Of a DNA stretch of 64,000 nucleotides, positions 16,011 through 25,571 are shown piece after piece; the first letter of the stretch is position 1, and the number at the start of each line of letters is the position of its first letter. This DNA is from Hymenobacter psoromatis. GTDB lineage: Bacteria; Bacteroidota; Bacteroidia; Cytophagales; Hymenobacteraceae. The stretch covers positions 1 to 64,000 of the forward strand of contig NZ_JAIFAG010000001.1 in NCBI RefSeq assembly GCF_020012125.1, read 5' to 3'. Under the pieces are notes generated by a model. It was given only the letters and a program-made list of their open reading frames with translations. It had not been told where the DNA came from and did not search any database. A program made the translations under genes and the position numbers.

Positions 16011-16709
16011 TCAAATAAATAACCGCGCATCCAAGCTCCGAAACTGGATGACTGGCTGCCAGTCGATGGGGTAGGCCAGGGCGGCCGAATAGCCGGGGGC
16101 CACACCAAAGCTGCGGACGGTCCAGCCGGTGGCCGCCGAAGTAGTGGCTTCGCTGAGCCCCGTGCCAGTGGCTTTGGTCCGGGCTTCCATCTGGGTCCAG
16201 ATTTGATAGAACGTGGCCTGTGGCTGGGCACTCTGGGCTAAGAGCTGCTGCTCGGTGGTGCTGAAGCGGTAGGCCGCCACGCTGGCAAAATCCAACTCCG
16301 GCGCTTGCACTTCCACGTCAATCCCAATCTCGCGGGCGGCCAGCGCGATAAGCACCCACTCGCCCGAGTGGGCCACGTTGAAGTGCACGCAGGCCGGCTC
16401 GGCCAATTGTGGCTTGCCAAAGCGGCTGAGGCACAGTGGCACGGCGGCCGGGGGTAGCCCCAGCCGCTGCCCCAGCAGGTAGCGCAGGCCAGCTCGCCCC
16501 ACCCGAAAGCGCAGCTGGTCGGCGTAGTGGGCGTAGCGGGCGGTACGCTGCTGCTCGGTAGGTGTCAGCAGCGCATCGAGGTGGTGCTCCAGGCCGGCAA
16601 AGGCGGCGGTGGGAATGCGGTAAACCGTTAGCGTGTCGGTGAGGGGTAGGGGCGGGGTAAGGGCCAGCCACTGCTGGGCAGGGCGGCGGGTAGCAGCTAG
16701 CGGGGCCAT
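16011..16709 (-). CDS. Sfp-type 4'-phosphopantetheinyl transferase
   Basis: A 232-residue protein. FGKPQL (98-103), FNVAHSGEW (110-118) and GIDVE (129-133, with the Mg-binding acidic residues) are the Sfp-type signatures. The third motif reads WTQMEARTKATG (171-182), where families usually have WxxKEA; Glu175 and Lys179 are kept but the first Lys is Met174. The enzyme transfers phosphopantetheine from CoA to carrier domains. It lies 323 bases downstream of the NRPS/PKS gene on the same strand, so the two carrier domains there are the obvious substrates. It may be co-transcribed or have its own promoter. Confidence 0.9.
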   Translation of the reverse strand: MAPLAATRRPAQQWLALTPPLPLTDTLTVYRIPTAAFAGLEHHLDALLTPTEQQRTARYAHYADQLRFRVGRAGLRYLLGQRLGLPPAAVPLCLSRFGKPQLAEPACVHFNVAHSGEWVLIALAAREIGIDVEVQAPELDFASVAAYRFSTTEQQLLAQSAQPQATFYQIWTQMEARTKATGTGLSEATTSAATGWTVRSFGVAPGYSAALAYPIDWQPVIQFRSLDARLFI

Positions 16710-17032
16710 AAGCTAAGCGGCGAACGCGGTGAGGCGAATAAACAAAGCCTTGTCAGACTGTTGATTAAGTAGCGCGGGTAGCAGGATACACCTATCCGAT
16801 AACTCGGCGGCTAGAATAAAAGTATTAGTAAAAGTCATGTAATAATGAAATAAGTACACTGATAAAAACTAAATGTGCGCTTGCTGGCCCTATGTAGCCC
16901 GGCAGCCGGCGAAGCCGACCGTAGCGAAGAGCTTGCAGTCGGCAATTTGGGGTGGAGCATTAAGAAAAAATCAATTACCTGGAAAATAATAAATTAAAGA
17001 AAGTAACGAGAAATAAGTGGTACTGCTGAGCG
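16710..17032. other. AT-rich spacer between the transferase and megasynthase genes
   Basis: This 323-base stretch is much more AT-rich than its neighbours, especially 16790-16880 and 16970-17020. A GC-rich imperfect palindrome around 16895-16945 (CCGGCAGCCGGCGAAGCC) may be a terminator for the megasynthase. No convincing gene is seen. Confidence 0.5.
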
Positions 17033-20000
17033 CTACGCCGGAGCCAGTTGCACATAGCGCCCCGGCCGCTGGGGGTCGCTCATAAACCAGGCGGGGTTAC
17101 CACCTGCGTCGCGGCCCAGGCGGGCTCCCGGCAGGGGCGGCTGGTTCAGGGCCGCGAGTTGGTGCTCTACGGGAGCCACGGTGGATAACGGCGTGGCGGG
17201 CAAAAAGCCGACTGCCACCAGCTCGTCGAGGCTGCTCGTGAAGGCCGCTACCACCCGCTGCACGTCGGCCGCGGTGTGCGCCTCGGTGAGAAAGCACGGG
17301 AAGTTATCCCAGATGTGCACGCCTTTTTCGCGCATAAGCGTGAAGAGCAGCGTACTATACGGCAGGTCGGTGGTGAATTTTATTTTCCAGAGTGAGCCCG
17401 CGTGCACCACCGTTAGCGGGATTTGGCGCTGCTGGGCAGCCGCGTTGAGCTGCGCTGCCAGGCCGGCCGTGGTTGCGTTCAGGGTTTCCTGCAAGGCCGG
17501 GCCCTGGTCGCGCAGGTGGTGTAGCGACGCCTGAGCCGCCGCCAGCGCCAGCGGGTGGCGCACGAAGGTGCCGGCAAAGTAGGTGACGCCTACCTCGGGC
17601 ACCGAGCGGTCGCCATACTGCCAGAAGCCGCCATCGAGTGCGTCCATATACGTTTTGCTGCCCGCGATGGCCCCGATGGGTAGCCCGCCGCCAATAACCT
17701 TGCCGTAGGTGGCGATGTCGGCGCGAATGCCGAAGGCGGCCTGCGCACCGCCCTGGTGCAGCCGGAAGCCGGTAATTACTTCGTCAAAAATAAGGGCTGT
17801 GCCAGCGGCAGCCGTTACGAGGCGTACTTCTTTTAAGAATTCAACTGGCTGAAAATCAGGCCGGCGGCTTTGAATAGGCTCGACCAGTACGGCGGCTAGC
17901 TCATGGGCGCGCTCCATGATGATGCGCAAGCTCTCCTCGGTGCCGTAGTCCAGGATGAGCATGTTTTGCACGGCTTCGGGCATAATACCCGGTGCGGCCG
18001 GGCGCGACTTCAGCTGCCGGGTGCCGCGCACGATAACCTCGTCATTAATGCCGTGGTAGGAACCCGTGAAGGCCACTACCAGCGAGCGCCCCGTGACAGT
18101 GCGGGCCATGCGCAAGGCCCCCAGCACGGCCTCCGAGCCGGTGTTGCAGAGGGCGGCCCGGTCGTGGCACGTCAGCTCGCACATAAGCTGGCACACCTCG
18201 CCGGCCAGCGCGTGCTGCGGTCCCACTTCGTAGCCGCGCTCAATCTGAGCGTGCAGGGTGGTCTTAATAAACTCGGGCTGGTAGCCAAACATCGACGAGC
18301 CGAAGCCATTAAGCGCGTCCACGTACTCGTTGCCGTCCAGGTCCCAGAGCCGGCTGCCGGCCGAGCGGTCCACCACCAGCGGGTAGGTCAGCTCCTTGAG
18401 CAGCGGCGTGAAACCGGTTACTACCCGCGGGTCGGCCATGTGGGCGCGGTGCTGCTGGGCGTAGGCCTTGCTGGCGCTGGTTTTCTGGGTGTAGCGCCGG
18501 GTAAACTGGTTGAGAAAATCCTGTTGGCGCGGCGCAAGCGCCGTAGTTGCCTGTCGCTCGATGCGGGCCGTGGCCCCGAACGGCTTGGCGTGCTCCACAG
18601 CCTCGGCGGCCGTTAGCTCCGACATGGGCGCGCCGGGAGGGGGTAGGGCGACCGGCGCAGTGCCTGCGGCCGCGGGTAAAGCGCTTGCCCCTACGTGCTG
18701 CAAGTGGGCTACTTGCTGCGCTAGCTGCTGAAGCTGGGCGGCGAGCAGGCTCAGCGTGGGGTCGGCGACGGGATTGGCTATGGGCGGAGGGGGTAGGGCG
18801 GGCGTAGCCACCGGCGTGCGGGGCGCAGGGTCGGCGGGCAGCTGCACATCCAGGTAGGCGGCCAGGTCGGCGGGCGTGGCCAGCGTTTCGCTCAGCTGCC
18901 GAAAGGTAACGGGCACGTTGAATTCCTTCTTGAGCGTCAGAGCCACCTGGGTGAGCAGCAGCGAATCGAGCCCCAGCTCCAGAAACGTGTGGTTGGCTTG
19001 GCTGGGCGCTAGCTCCACGTCGGCCGCATCGGTCAGGATGGCCGCGATTTTTTGCAACAGTACGGGTTGTCTCATAGGGAGGTTGGGAGAAATAGGTAGG
19101 GTAGGGGTAACAGCAATGGGGGTCGAAACTAGGGTAGGTACCACGGCCGCGGGTGCCACTGGCTCTGGCGCGGCGGCCGGCTCCAGCCAGCAGCGTACGC
19201 GGTCGAAACTGGTAGTAGGCAGCCGGAGCTTTTGCCGCCCCTGGCCCGCGTAAAAAGCGTGCCAATCGGGTTCGAGCCCGTGCAGCCAGAGCTGGCCGAG
19301 CGCACTCAGCAGGCTTTGATAAGCCGTTTTTTCCAGCGCGGCCGAAGGCAGGCTGGCCAGCACCGCGTGGGGCCGGCCGGCGGCCTGCTGCCGCACCAGC
19401 GCCGTGAGGGTTGCGCCCGGCCCCACTTCCAGCAGTAGCGGATTGTTCTCGCCTAAAAGCGTGTCGAGCGCGTCGGCAAACAGCACGGGCTGGCGCAGCT
19501 GTCTGGCCCAGTAGGCGGGGTCGGTGGCCTGGGCATCGGTCAGCCAGGTGCCGGTTAGGGTCGAAACAATGGGCAGTTGCGGGGCGGCCAGCGGCACTTC
19601 GGCCAGCAATAACGACAGGGCTGCCCCGGCCGGCTCCATCTGGCGCGAGTGGAAAGCGTGGCTGGTGGCCAGTGGCCGGCTCGGAATGCCCTGCTCAGCC
19701 AGCGCGGCGGCGAAGGCGGCTATCTCGTCGGCTGGTCCCGCCACTGCCACGGCCTTGGGGCCGTTCACGGTCGCCAGGTCGAGGCCGGGGGGTAGCAGGG
19801 TAGCAAGCTGGGCGATGCTGGCGCGCACGGCCAGCATCTGGCCGGCGGGCAGCTCACTGATTAACCGGGCGCGGGCAGCCACCAGCCGCAGGCTATCGGG
19901 CAGGGTAAAGATGCCCGCCAGGCAGGCCGCTACCAGCTCACCCAAGCTGTGTCCGCACAGGGCCGTAGGCCGCACGCCCCAGCTCAGCCACAGCTGCGCC

Positions 20001-23000
20001 AGCGCATACTCGGTCACGAACAGCACCGGCTGGGTGTAGCGCGTATTTTGCAGGCGCGCCGTCAGTTCCGGAGTAACCCCGCCGTCAGCTGGGTACAGCA
20101 GTTGGCGAATATCAAAGCCTAGCCACTCAGCTAATAGCCCCGCGCACTCGTCCACGGTAGCCCGAAAAACCAACTCATTTTCGTACAGTTCGCGGCCCAT
20201 GTTCACATATTGCGCGCCCTGGCCCGGAAACAGAAAAGCCACGCTACCCGGCAATTGCGTGAGCGTGTGGGCCGCCGGCTCCGCCGCGCGCAATTCGTCT
20301 GGCGCGGCCGCCACCACGAAGCGGCGCTCAGCCAGCGGCGCGCGGGTGGTTTGCAGGGTAAAAGCCACATCGGCCAGCGCCGCGCTGGGGTTCTTTTCCA
20401 GCCAGCCAATCAGCCGCTGCTGGTAGGCGGCGGCGGCGCTAGTTGAGTGGGCCGCCCAGGTCACGAGCTGCGCGGGCCGACTCAGCGCCGCGGGGGGGGT
20501 AAGGCGTACGGCCGGGGCTTCCTCGATGACTACGTGCACGTTGGTGCCGCCCACCCCAAACGAGCTGATGCCCGCCCGGCGCGGCGTGCCCGCCACTACC
20601 GGCCAGCCGCGCAGCGCGGCATTCACCACGAACGGGCTGTGGGCCAGGTCCAGGTGCGGGTTGGGCGCGGTATAATGCAGGGAAGCCGGCAGCTGCTGGT
20701 GTTGCAGCGCCAGCAGCGTTTTTATCAGGCCCGCCACGCCGGCCGCCGCCGTGAGGTGGCCCAGGTTGCTCTTCACGGAGCCCAGCGCGCAGCTGCCCGG
20801 CGCGGCCTCCGGCCCGAAAGCCAGGCGCAAACCCTCTAGCTCGATGGGGTCGCCGAGGGGAGTCGCGGTGCCGTGAGCCTCCACGTAGCTGAGGGTGGCG
20901 GCGGCCACGCCGCCATCGGCCAGGGCCGCCCCAATGGCGGCGGCTTGCCCTGCGGCGCTCGGGGCCGAAAAGCTGCCCTTGTCACGGCCATCATTCGCAA
21001 TCCCTACCCCCTTGATAACACCGTATATCACGTCGCCGTCGCGCTGGGCGGCGGCCAGCGGCTTGAGCAGCACTACGCCCGCGCCATCGCTGAAGACCGT
21101 GCCCTGCGCCCGCGCATCAAACGGCCGGCAGTGACCATCGGGGCTCAGCATGGCCCCCTCTTGGTAGAGGTAGCCGCTGCGCACCGGCGAAGTAATGCTA
21201 ACGCCGCCCGCCAGCGCCACCTCGCACTGCCCGGCCCGCAGGCTGTGCACGGCCTGCGCCACGGCCAGCAGGGAGGTCGAGCACGCCGAATACACGCCCA
21301 CGCTCGGCCCGCGCAAATCCAGGGTGTACGACACGCGCAGGGCCAGGTAGTCCTTCTCGTTCACGGTCATCACCTGAAACTCGCCCAGCTGGTCCACGGC
21401 GGTCGGGTTAGCCCGCACGTTGTGCTGATAATAAGTATTGTTGCCGCTGCCCGCAAACACGCCCACCCGGCCCGCGTAGTGCGCCGGCAGGTAGCCGCTC
21501 TGCTCCAGCGCCTCCCAGGCTATTTCCAGAAACACCCGCTGCTGCGGGTCCATCGCCGCCGCTAGCCGGGGGTTCAGCTTGAAAAAGGCCGGGTCAAAGT
21601 CCTCGGCGTGGTCCAGAATGCCCCGTGCCCGCACGTAGCGCGGGTCGCGGCGCAGGGCATCCGGCACGCTCGCATCCAGCTCTGCTTCGGTAAAAAACCG
21701 GGTGGTTTCGCGGCCTTCGCGCAGCACGTCCCACAGCTCCTCCACCGTATTAGCCCCCGGAAAGCGCCCCGCCATGCCAATCACGGCCACGTCCTTATCA
21801 GGATTAATTTTTTGATTGGCAGCCGCTTGCGCCGAAACGAGGGGGGTAGGGCCGGCTTCTGGCCGGTCCAGGTAGGCTGCCGCGCCCGCCACGGTAGGAT
21901 ACTGATACAGCTTGGTAACGGGCAGCCGGTGGCCAAACTCAGCCTCCAGCCGCGCCACGGCTGCCTGGGCCAGCAGCGAGGTGCCGCCTAGCTCAAAAAA
22001 ATTGTCGGTTGCGCCCACCGCGTCCAGGCGCAGCAGCGGGGCCCACACCGCCGCCAGGTGGCGCTCGGTGGCCGTGCGCGGGGCCTGGTAGGGGGTGCCC
22101 AGCGCTGCCCGCGCCTGCGTAGCCGGGGCCGGCAGCGCCAGCCGGTTTATCTTGCCACTGCTCGTTTTGGGGAACTCGGCCAGCAGCACGAAGGTGGCGG
22201 GTAGCATATAATTGGGCAGCACCTGGGCCGCCGCCCGGCGCAGCGTGGCCGGCGTAGTCAGGGCAGTATCAGTTGGTATAATATACGCTACTAGCTCTTT
22301 CGGGCCTTGCTCAGCTTGCCAGGCGGCCACGGCCACCTGCCCTACCCCCGGTAGGGTGGCTAGTAGCGCTTCCACTTCGCCCAGCTCCACGCGGTGGCCC
22401 CGGATTTTCACCTGACCGTCCTCCCGACCCAGAAACTCTAGGTTGCCATCGGGGAGCCAGCGTGCCAAGTCGCCGGTGCGGTATAGGCGCACCGGCGGCC
22501 CGGCGGGCGGGGTCCAGGTGATGAATTTTTCGGCGGTGCGGGCCGGCTGGTTCAGGTAGCCTTCGGCCAGGCCCGCGCCGCTAATGCACAACTCGCCCAC
22601 CGCGCCGGGGGCGGCCAGCTGCTGGTCGGGCGCAAGTAGATATAGCTCCGTATCATCAATAGCTTGGCCGATGGACGGCAGCCGGGGCCAGCCCGCAGGG
22701 TCGCCGGTTAGCGCCAGCTGCGTCACCACGTGCGTTTCGGTGGGGCCATATTGATTGTAGAGCGTGCAGCCGGGTAGGGCCGTGCAGAAGGCCGCCAGTT
22801 GGGGCGTTATCTTCAATTGCTCGCCGGCGGTCATTATTTCCGTCAGGCTCGCCGGAAACTGCTGGCGGCTCACCGCTAGCTCGGCCAGGTGCTGCAAGGC
22901 TACAAAAGGCAAGAAAACCCGGTTAATCTGCTCTTGCTCCACTACGTCGAGTAGCGCGCTCAGGTCCAGGCGCTGGGTTTCGTCCAGCAGTACCAGCGTG

Positions 23001-23638
23001 CCGCCGGTGCTGAGGGTCGCGGCTATTTCCTGAAAAGAAACGTCGAAGCTGAGCGGCGCGAATTGTAGCGTGCGCGTGCCCGGCCCCGCCGCCGAGTAGG
23101 CATTTTGCCAGCGCACCAGGTTGGCCAGCGCGGCCGGTCCCATGCCCACGCCCTTGGGCTCACCAGTGGAGCCTGACGTGTACAGCACGTATGCCAGCGG
23201 CCCCAGCTGGGGCGAGGGTATTAGCTCGGTGGGGGGGGGGTAGGCTGGGCATAAGTCGTTACAGAGCAGCACGCGCAGGCCCAAGCCCGTAAATAAGTCG
23301 GCCTGCTCGGGCGGCGCTAGGCAGTAGCGCAGGTCCGCGTTCGCCACCATCCGGCCCAGGCGGCTGGCGGGATAGGCGGGGTCCAGGGGCACGTAGGCTT
23401 TGCCCGCCCGCAAAATGGCCAGCACCCCGATTATCATTTCCACGCCGCGCGTGGTACTGATGCCAATTAGATTGCTATCAGCGGCTTGCCCGAGCAGGTT
23501 CGCGCTGAGCCGGACTACTCGCTCCGCCAGCTCCGCGTAGCTAACGATGCGCGGCCCAGCTTTAATGGCGACGTTACGCGGGAATAACGTTCCGCTTTGT
23601 TCAAGCAGATATTGAAGTTCTGGTAAGTTGGCTGGCAT
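17033..23638 (-). CDS. hybrid NRPS-PKS-aminotransferase megasynthase (A-PCP-KS-AT-ACP-AMT)
   Basis: A single 2201-residue assembly line. The adenylation domain is about 1-510, with YTSGSTGEPKG at 153, YGPTE at 297 and YRTGD at 386. A carrier domain follows with Ser554 in ELGGTS. The ketosynthase is about 615-1045 (Cys786 in ACSTS, His922, His961). The acyltransferase is about 1130-1440 (Ser1231 in GHSLGE; HAFH at 1327-1330, the malonyl-type motif). The second carrier has Ser1559 in LGLDS. After a Pro-rich linker comes a class III aminotransferase at about 1740-2140 with Lys1980. By analogy with mycosubtilin-type systems it should extend one amino acid with malonate and aminate the beta-keto group. 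No condensation, reductase or thioesterase domain is present. A run of ten C encodes part of AYPPPTEL near residue 135. Confidence 0.93.
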   Translation of the reverse strand: MPANLPELQYLLEQSGTLFPRNVAIKAGPRIVSYAELAERVVRLSANLLGQAADSNLIGISTTRGVEMIIGVLAILRAGKAYVPLDPAYPASRLGRMVANADLRYCLAPPEQADLFTGLGLRVLLCNDLCPAYPPPTELIPSPQLGPLAYVLYTSGSTGEPKGVGMGPAALANLVRWQNAYSAAGPGTRTLQFAPLSFDVSFQEIAATLSTGGTLVLLDETQRLDLSALLDVVEQEQINRVFLPFVALQHLAELAVSRQQFPASLTEIMTAGEQLKITPQLAAFCTALPGCTLYNQYGPTETHVVTQLALTGDPAGWPRLPSIGQAIDDTELYLLAPDQQLAAPGAVGELCISGAGLAEGYLNQPARTAEKFITWTPPAGPPVRLYRTGDLARWLPDGNLEFLGREDGQVKIRGHRVELGEVEALLATLPGVGQVAVAAWQAEQGPKELVAYIIPTDTALTTPATLRRAAAQVLPNYMLPATFVLLAEFPKTSSGKINRLALPAPATQARAALGTPYQAPRTATERHLAAVWAPLLRLDAVGATDNFFELGGTSLLAQAAVARLEAEFGHRLPVTKLYQYPTVAGAAAYLDRPEAGPTPLVSAQAAANQKINPDKDVAVIGMAGRFPGANTVEELWDVLREGRETTRFFTEAELDASVPDALRRDPRYVRARGILDHAEDFDPAFFKLNPRLAAAMDPQQRVFLEIAWEALEQSGYLPAHYAGRVGVFAGSGNNTYYQHNVRANPTAVDQLGEFQVMTVNEKDYLALRVSYTLDLRGPSVGVYSACSTSLLAVAQAVHSLRAGQCEVALAGGVSITSPVRSGYLYQEGAMLSPDGHCRPFDARAQGTVFSDGAGVVLLKPLAAAQRDGDVIYGVIKGVGIANDGRDKGSFSAPSAAGQAAAIGAALADGGVAAATLSYVEAHGTATPLGDPIELEGLRLAFGPEAAPGSCALGSVKSNLGHLTAAAGVAGLIKTLLALQHQQLPASLHYTAPNPHLDLAHSPFVVNAALRGWPVVAGTPRRAGISSFGVGGTNVHVVIEEAPAVRLTPPAALSRPAQLVTWAAHSTSAAAAYQQRLIGWLEKNPSAALADVAFTLQTTRAPLAERRFVVAAAPDELRAAEPAAHTLTQLPGSVAFLFPGQGAQYVNMGRELYENELVFRATVDECAGLLAEWLGFDIRQLLYPADGGVTPELTARLQNTRYTQPVLFVTEYALAQLWLSWGVRPTALCGHSLGELVAACLAGIFTLPDSLRLVAARARLISELPAGQMLAVRASIAQLATLLPPGLDLATVNGPKAVAVAGPADEIAAFAAALAEQGIPSRPLATSHAFHSRQMEPAGAALSLLLAEVPLAAPQLPIVSTLTGTWLTDAQATDPAYWARQLRQPVLFADALDTLLGENNPLLLEVGPGATLTALVRQQAAGRPHAVLASLPSAALEKTAYQSLLSALGQLWLHGLEPDWHAFYAGQGRQKLRLPTTSFDRVRCWLEPAAAPEPVAPAAVVPTLVSTPIAVTPTLPISPNLPMRQPVLLQKIAAILTDAADVELAPSQANHTFLELGLDSLLLTQVALTLKKEFNVPVTFRQLSETLATPADLAAYLDVQLPADPAPRTPVATPALPPPPIANPVADPTLSLLAAQLQQLAQQVAHLQHVGASALPAAAGTAPVALPPPGAPMSELTAAEAVEHAKPFGATARIERQATTALAPRQQDFLNQFTRRYTQKTSASKAYAQQHRAHMADPRVVTGFTPLLKELTYPLVVDRSAGSRLWDLDGNEYVDALNGFGSSMFGYQPEFIKTTLHAQIERGYEVGPQHALAGEVCQLMCELTCHDRAALCNTGSEAVLGALRMARTVTGRSLVVAFTGSYHGINDEVIVRGTRQLKSRPAAPGIMPEAVQNMLILDYGTEESLRIIMERAHELAAVLVEPIQSRRPDFQPVEFLKEVRLVTAAAGTALIFDEVITGFRLHQGGAQAAFGIRADIATYGKVIGGGLPIGAIAGSKTYMDALDGGFWQYGDRSVPEVGVTYFAGTFVRHPLALAAAQASLHHLRDQGPALQETLNATTAGLAAQLNAAAQQRQIPLTVVHAGSLWKIKFTTDLPYSTLLFTLMREKGVHIWDNFPCFLTEAHTAADVQRVVAAFTSSLDELVAVGFLPATPLSTVAPVEHQLAALNQPPLPGARLGRDAGGNPAWFMSDPQRPGRYVQLAPA
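23231..23240. repeat. 10-base homopolymer tract inside the megasynthase gene
   Basis: Ten G on the given strand (ten C on the coding strand) directly follow the CCTA of the common CCTACCCC motif. The frame is intact at this length. One base more or less would end translation early in the adenylation domain. Confidence 0.9.
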
Positions 23639-23672
23639 AGCAAGGAAGGAGAGTAGGTAGCGTTTTCAATCT

Positions 23673-23703
23673 GAAAGATAAGCAATTGGTAGCAGCTGGC
23701 AAA
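23673..23703 (-). promoter_or_regulatory. promoter of the megasynthase gene
   Basis: Read on the minus strand, TTTG (23703-23700) is followed after 19 bases by TATCTTTC (23680-23673). This is close to the Bacteroidota TTTG/TAnnTTTG consensus. The megasynthase ATG lies 35 bases further on, at 23638. The rest of the 322-base divergent spacer up to 23960 shows no other clear element. Confidence 0.65.
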
Positions 23704-23960
23704 AAGCGTGCGGGCTTTGGCCTGATAACCCACGCAAAGAGAACCAAACGGCTGCCTCCCTGGAGTTGGCGTAGCTAAAGTTTTAGCCAATCGGGCAGAT
23801 TTACGGCATGAACGAGGTAATTAACGGGTCGAAAAAATAGTGCCAATGGCTAGCCCAGCCGGCTCGCATCTTCGCTACGCCAGTGGCCGGCACTGCCCAA
23901 CTGGTGAGAACTCGCCGCGCCGCCAACTCAAACATGCGGCCCGCACCGTAATTTGGCCGC

Positions 23961-24326
23961 ATGAAGAACCCAGCCGCCGCTGTCGTGGGCACTGCCACTA
24001 CGCCCCTCGTGTTACTGGAATGCCTCGTCGCGGGCACTTCGCACCGCCCCGAGCTGCCCGTTCAGGAAAAAAAGCTGAAGGTGGGCCAGGCCCTGCGCCT
24101 AGAGCGCGAGGCCGATAGCAAGTATGACGACTGGGCCGTGAAAGTTCACTCTGGCCCCGCCACAGACAAAAGCAGCGTCTGGCTCGGCTACCTGCCCGAA
24201 ACCCGCAACGAAACCGTGGCCCGCCTACTCGATGCCGGCTACCCCCTCAGTGCCCGCCTGGCCCACAAAGCCTGGGAAGACGACTGGCTGCACCTCGAAA
24301 TTGAGGTGTTGCTACCGCGGGAGTAG
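23961..24326 (+). CDS. HIRAN-domain protein
   Basis: A 121-residue protein consisting mainly of a HIRAN domain: LECLVAGTSHR at the start, LRLEREADSKYDDWAVKV in the middle, and VWLGYLPETRNETVARLLDAG after it. HIRAN domains recognise DNA ends or stalled-fork structures and usually occur in SWI2/SNF2 helicases; small free-standing versions are common in bacteria. No helicase domain is attached. The ruvB gene follows about 105 bases downstream on the same strand, a possible but unproven link in DNA repair. Confidence 0.85.
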   Translation: MKNPAAAVVGTATTPLVLLECLVAGTSHRPELPVQEKKLKVGQALRLEREADSKYDDWAVKVHSGPATDKSSVWLGYLPETRNETVARLLDAGYPLSARLAHKAWEDDWLHLEIEVLLPRE

Positions 24327-24431
24327 ATTGGTTTTTAGCGCGCGGCCGGGAGCTTTTTGCTAACTAATTTGGTTAGTCTGCTACCCGGTTGCGGGTAGTA
24401 TTCAACAAGCAGCCCTCCACCCCTCAGCCCT

Positions 24432-25484
24432 ATGCGCGAAGCCTATCTCACCGGCGGCAACGAACAGTTTGATGCCACCGATAAAGACATTGACAAGGCC
24501 CTGCGGCCGCTGAGTTTCAGCGATTTCACGGGCCAGGACAAGATTCTGGAAAACCTCAAGGTGTTTGTGGCCGCCGCCAAACAACGCGGCGATGCCCTCG
24601 ACCACGTGCTGCTGCACGGCCCCCCCGGCCTGGGCAAAACCACGCTCTCGCACATCATCGCCAACGAGCTGGGCGCAGGCATTAAGATGACCAGTGGCCC
24701 GGTGCTCGATAAGCCCTCCGACCTGGCTGGCCTGCTCACCAACCTGGAGCCGCACGACGTGCTCTTCATCGATGAGATTCATCGCCTCAACCCCGTGGTG
24801 GAAGAATATCTCTACTCGGCGATGGAGGATTACCGCATCGACATCATGCTCGACTCGGGACCTAATGCCCGCTCGGTGCAGATTTCGCTGTCGCCCTTCA
24901 CGCTCATTGGGGCTACCACGCGCTCGGGAATGCTCACGGCTCCGTTGCGCGCGCGCTTTGGCATCGCGGCCCGCCTGGAGTACTATGATTCCAAGCTGCT
25001 CACGACCATCGTGTTGCGCTCGGCCGAAATATTGCAGACGCCCATTCACGAGGACGCGGCCTACGAGATTGCGCGGCGCTCGCGGGGCACGCCCCGCATC
25101 GCCAACAACCTGCTGCGCCGCACCCGCGACTTCGCCCAAATCAAGGGCAACGGCACCATCACGGTCGAGATTGCGCAGTTTGCCCTGAATGCGCTCGACG
25201 TGGACGCCCGCGGCCTCGACGATATGGATAAGCGCATCCTGACCACCATTATCGACAAGTTTAAGGGTGGCCCGGTGGGTATCAGCACCATTGCCACGGC
25301 CTGCGGCGAAGAGGGCGAAACCATTGAGGAAGTCTACGAGCCCTTCCTCATTCAGGAGGGCTACATCAAGCGCACGGCGCGGGGTAGGGAAGCCACGGAG
25401 GCCGCTTATCAGCACCTGGGCCGCCTGCTGCCCAATCACTTGCGCGGTAACAACGGCGACCTGTTTGGGGAAATAACGCAGTAG
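24432..25484 (+). CDS. ruvB: Holliday junction branch migration helicase RuvB
   Basis: A 350-residue AAA+ ATPase of normal family length. [14 protein letters not shown] (25-38) is the usual N-terminal signature, GPPGLGKT (63-70) Walker A, DEIHRLN (114-120) Walker B, and [18 protein letters not shown] the sensor/arginine region. The C-terminal winged-helix domain ends near QHLGRLLP. RuvB drives branch migration with RuvA, and RuvC cuts the junction. Neither ruvA nor ruvC is adjacent. A terminator follows at 25520-25549. Confidence 0.97.
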   Translation: MREAYLTGGNEQFDATDKDIDKALRPLSFSDFTGQDKILENLKVFVAAAKQRGDALDHVLLHGPPGLGKTTLSHIIANELGAGIKMTSGPVLDKPSDLAGLLTNLEPHDVLFIDEIHRLNPVVEEYLYSAMEDYRIDIMLDSGPNARSVQISLSPFTLIGATTRSGMLTAPLRARFGIAARLEYYDSKLLTTIVLRSAEILQTPIHEDAAYEIARRSRGTPRIANNLLRRTRDFAQIKGNGTITVEIAQFALNALDVDARGLDDMDKRILTTIIDKFKGGPVGISTIATACGEEGETIEEVYEPFLIQEGYIKRTARGREATEAAYQHLGRLLPNHLRGNNGDLFGEITQ

Positions 25485-25519
25485 TATTATCCGCTAGTTT
25501 AGCGAAGAAATAGGAAAAG

Positions 25520-25551
25520 GAACGCGCCGCAGTTAGTGGCGCGTTTTTGTT
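25520..25551 (+). terminator. rho-independent terminator after ruvB
   Basis: ACGCGCC (25522-25528) pairs with GGCGCGT (25538-25544), followed by a T-rich run. Confidence 0.85.
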
Positions 25552-25571
25552 TTTAAACGTACCTTTCAACA

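Noticed and set aside
24402..25439. Minus-strand frame of 345 codons opposite ruvB
   Set aside because: It mirrors the full ruvB gene, which has all AAA+ motifs; no motif is seen in the antisense protein.
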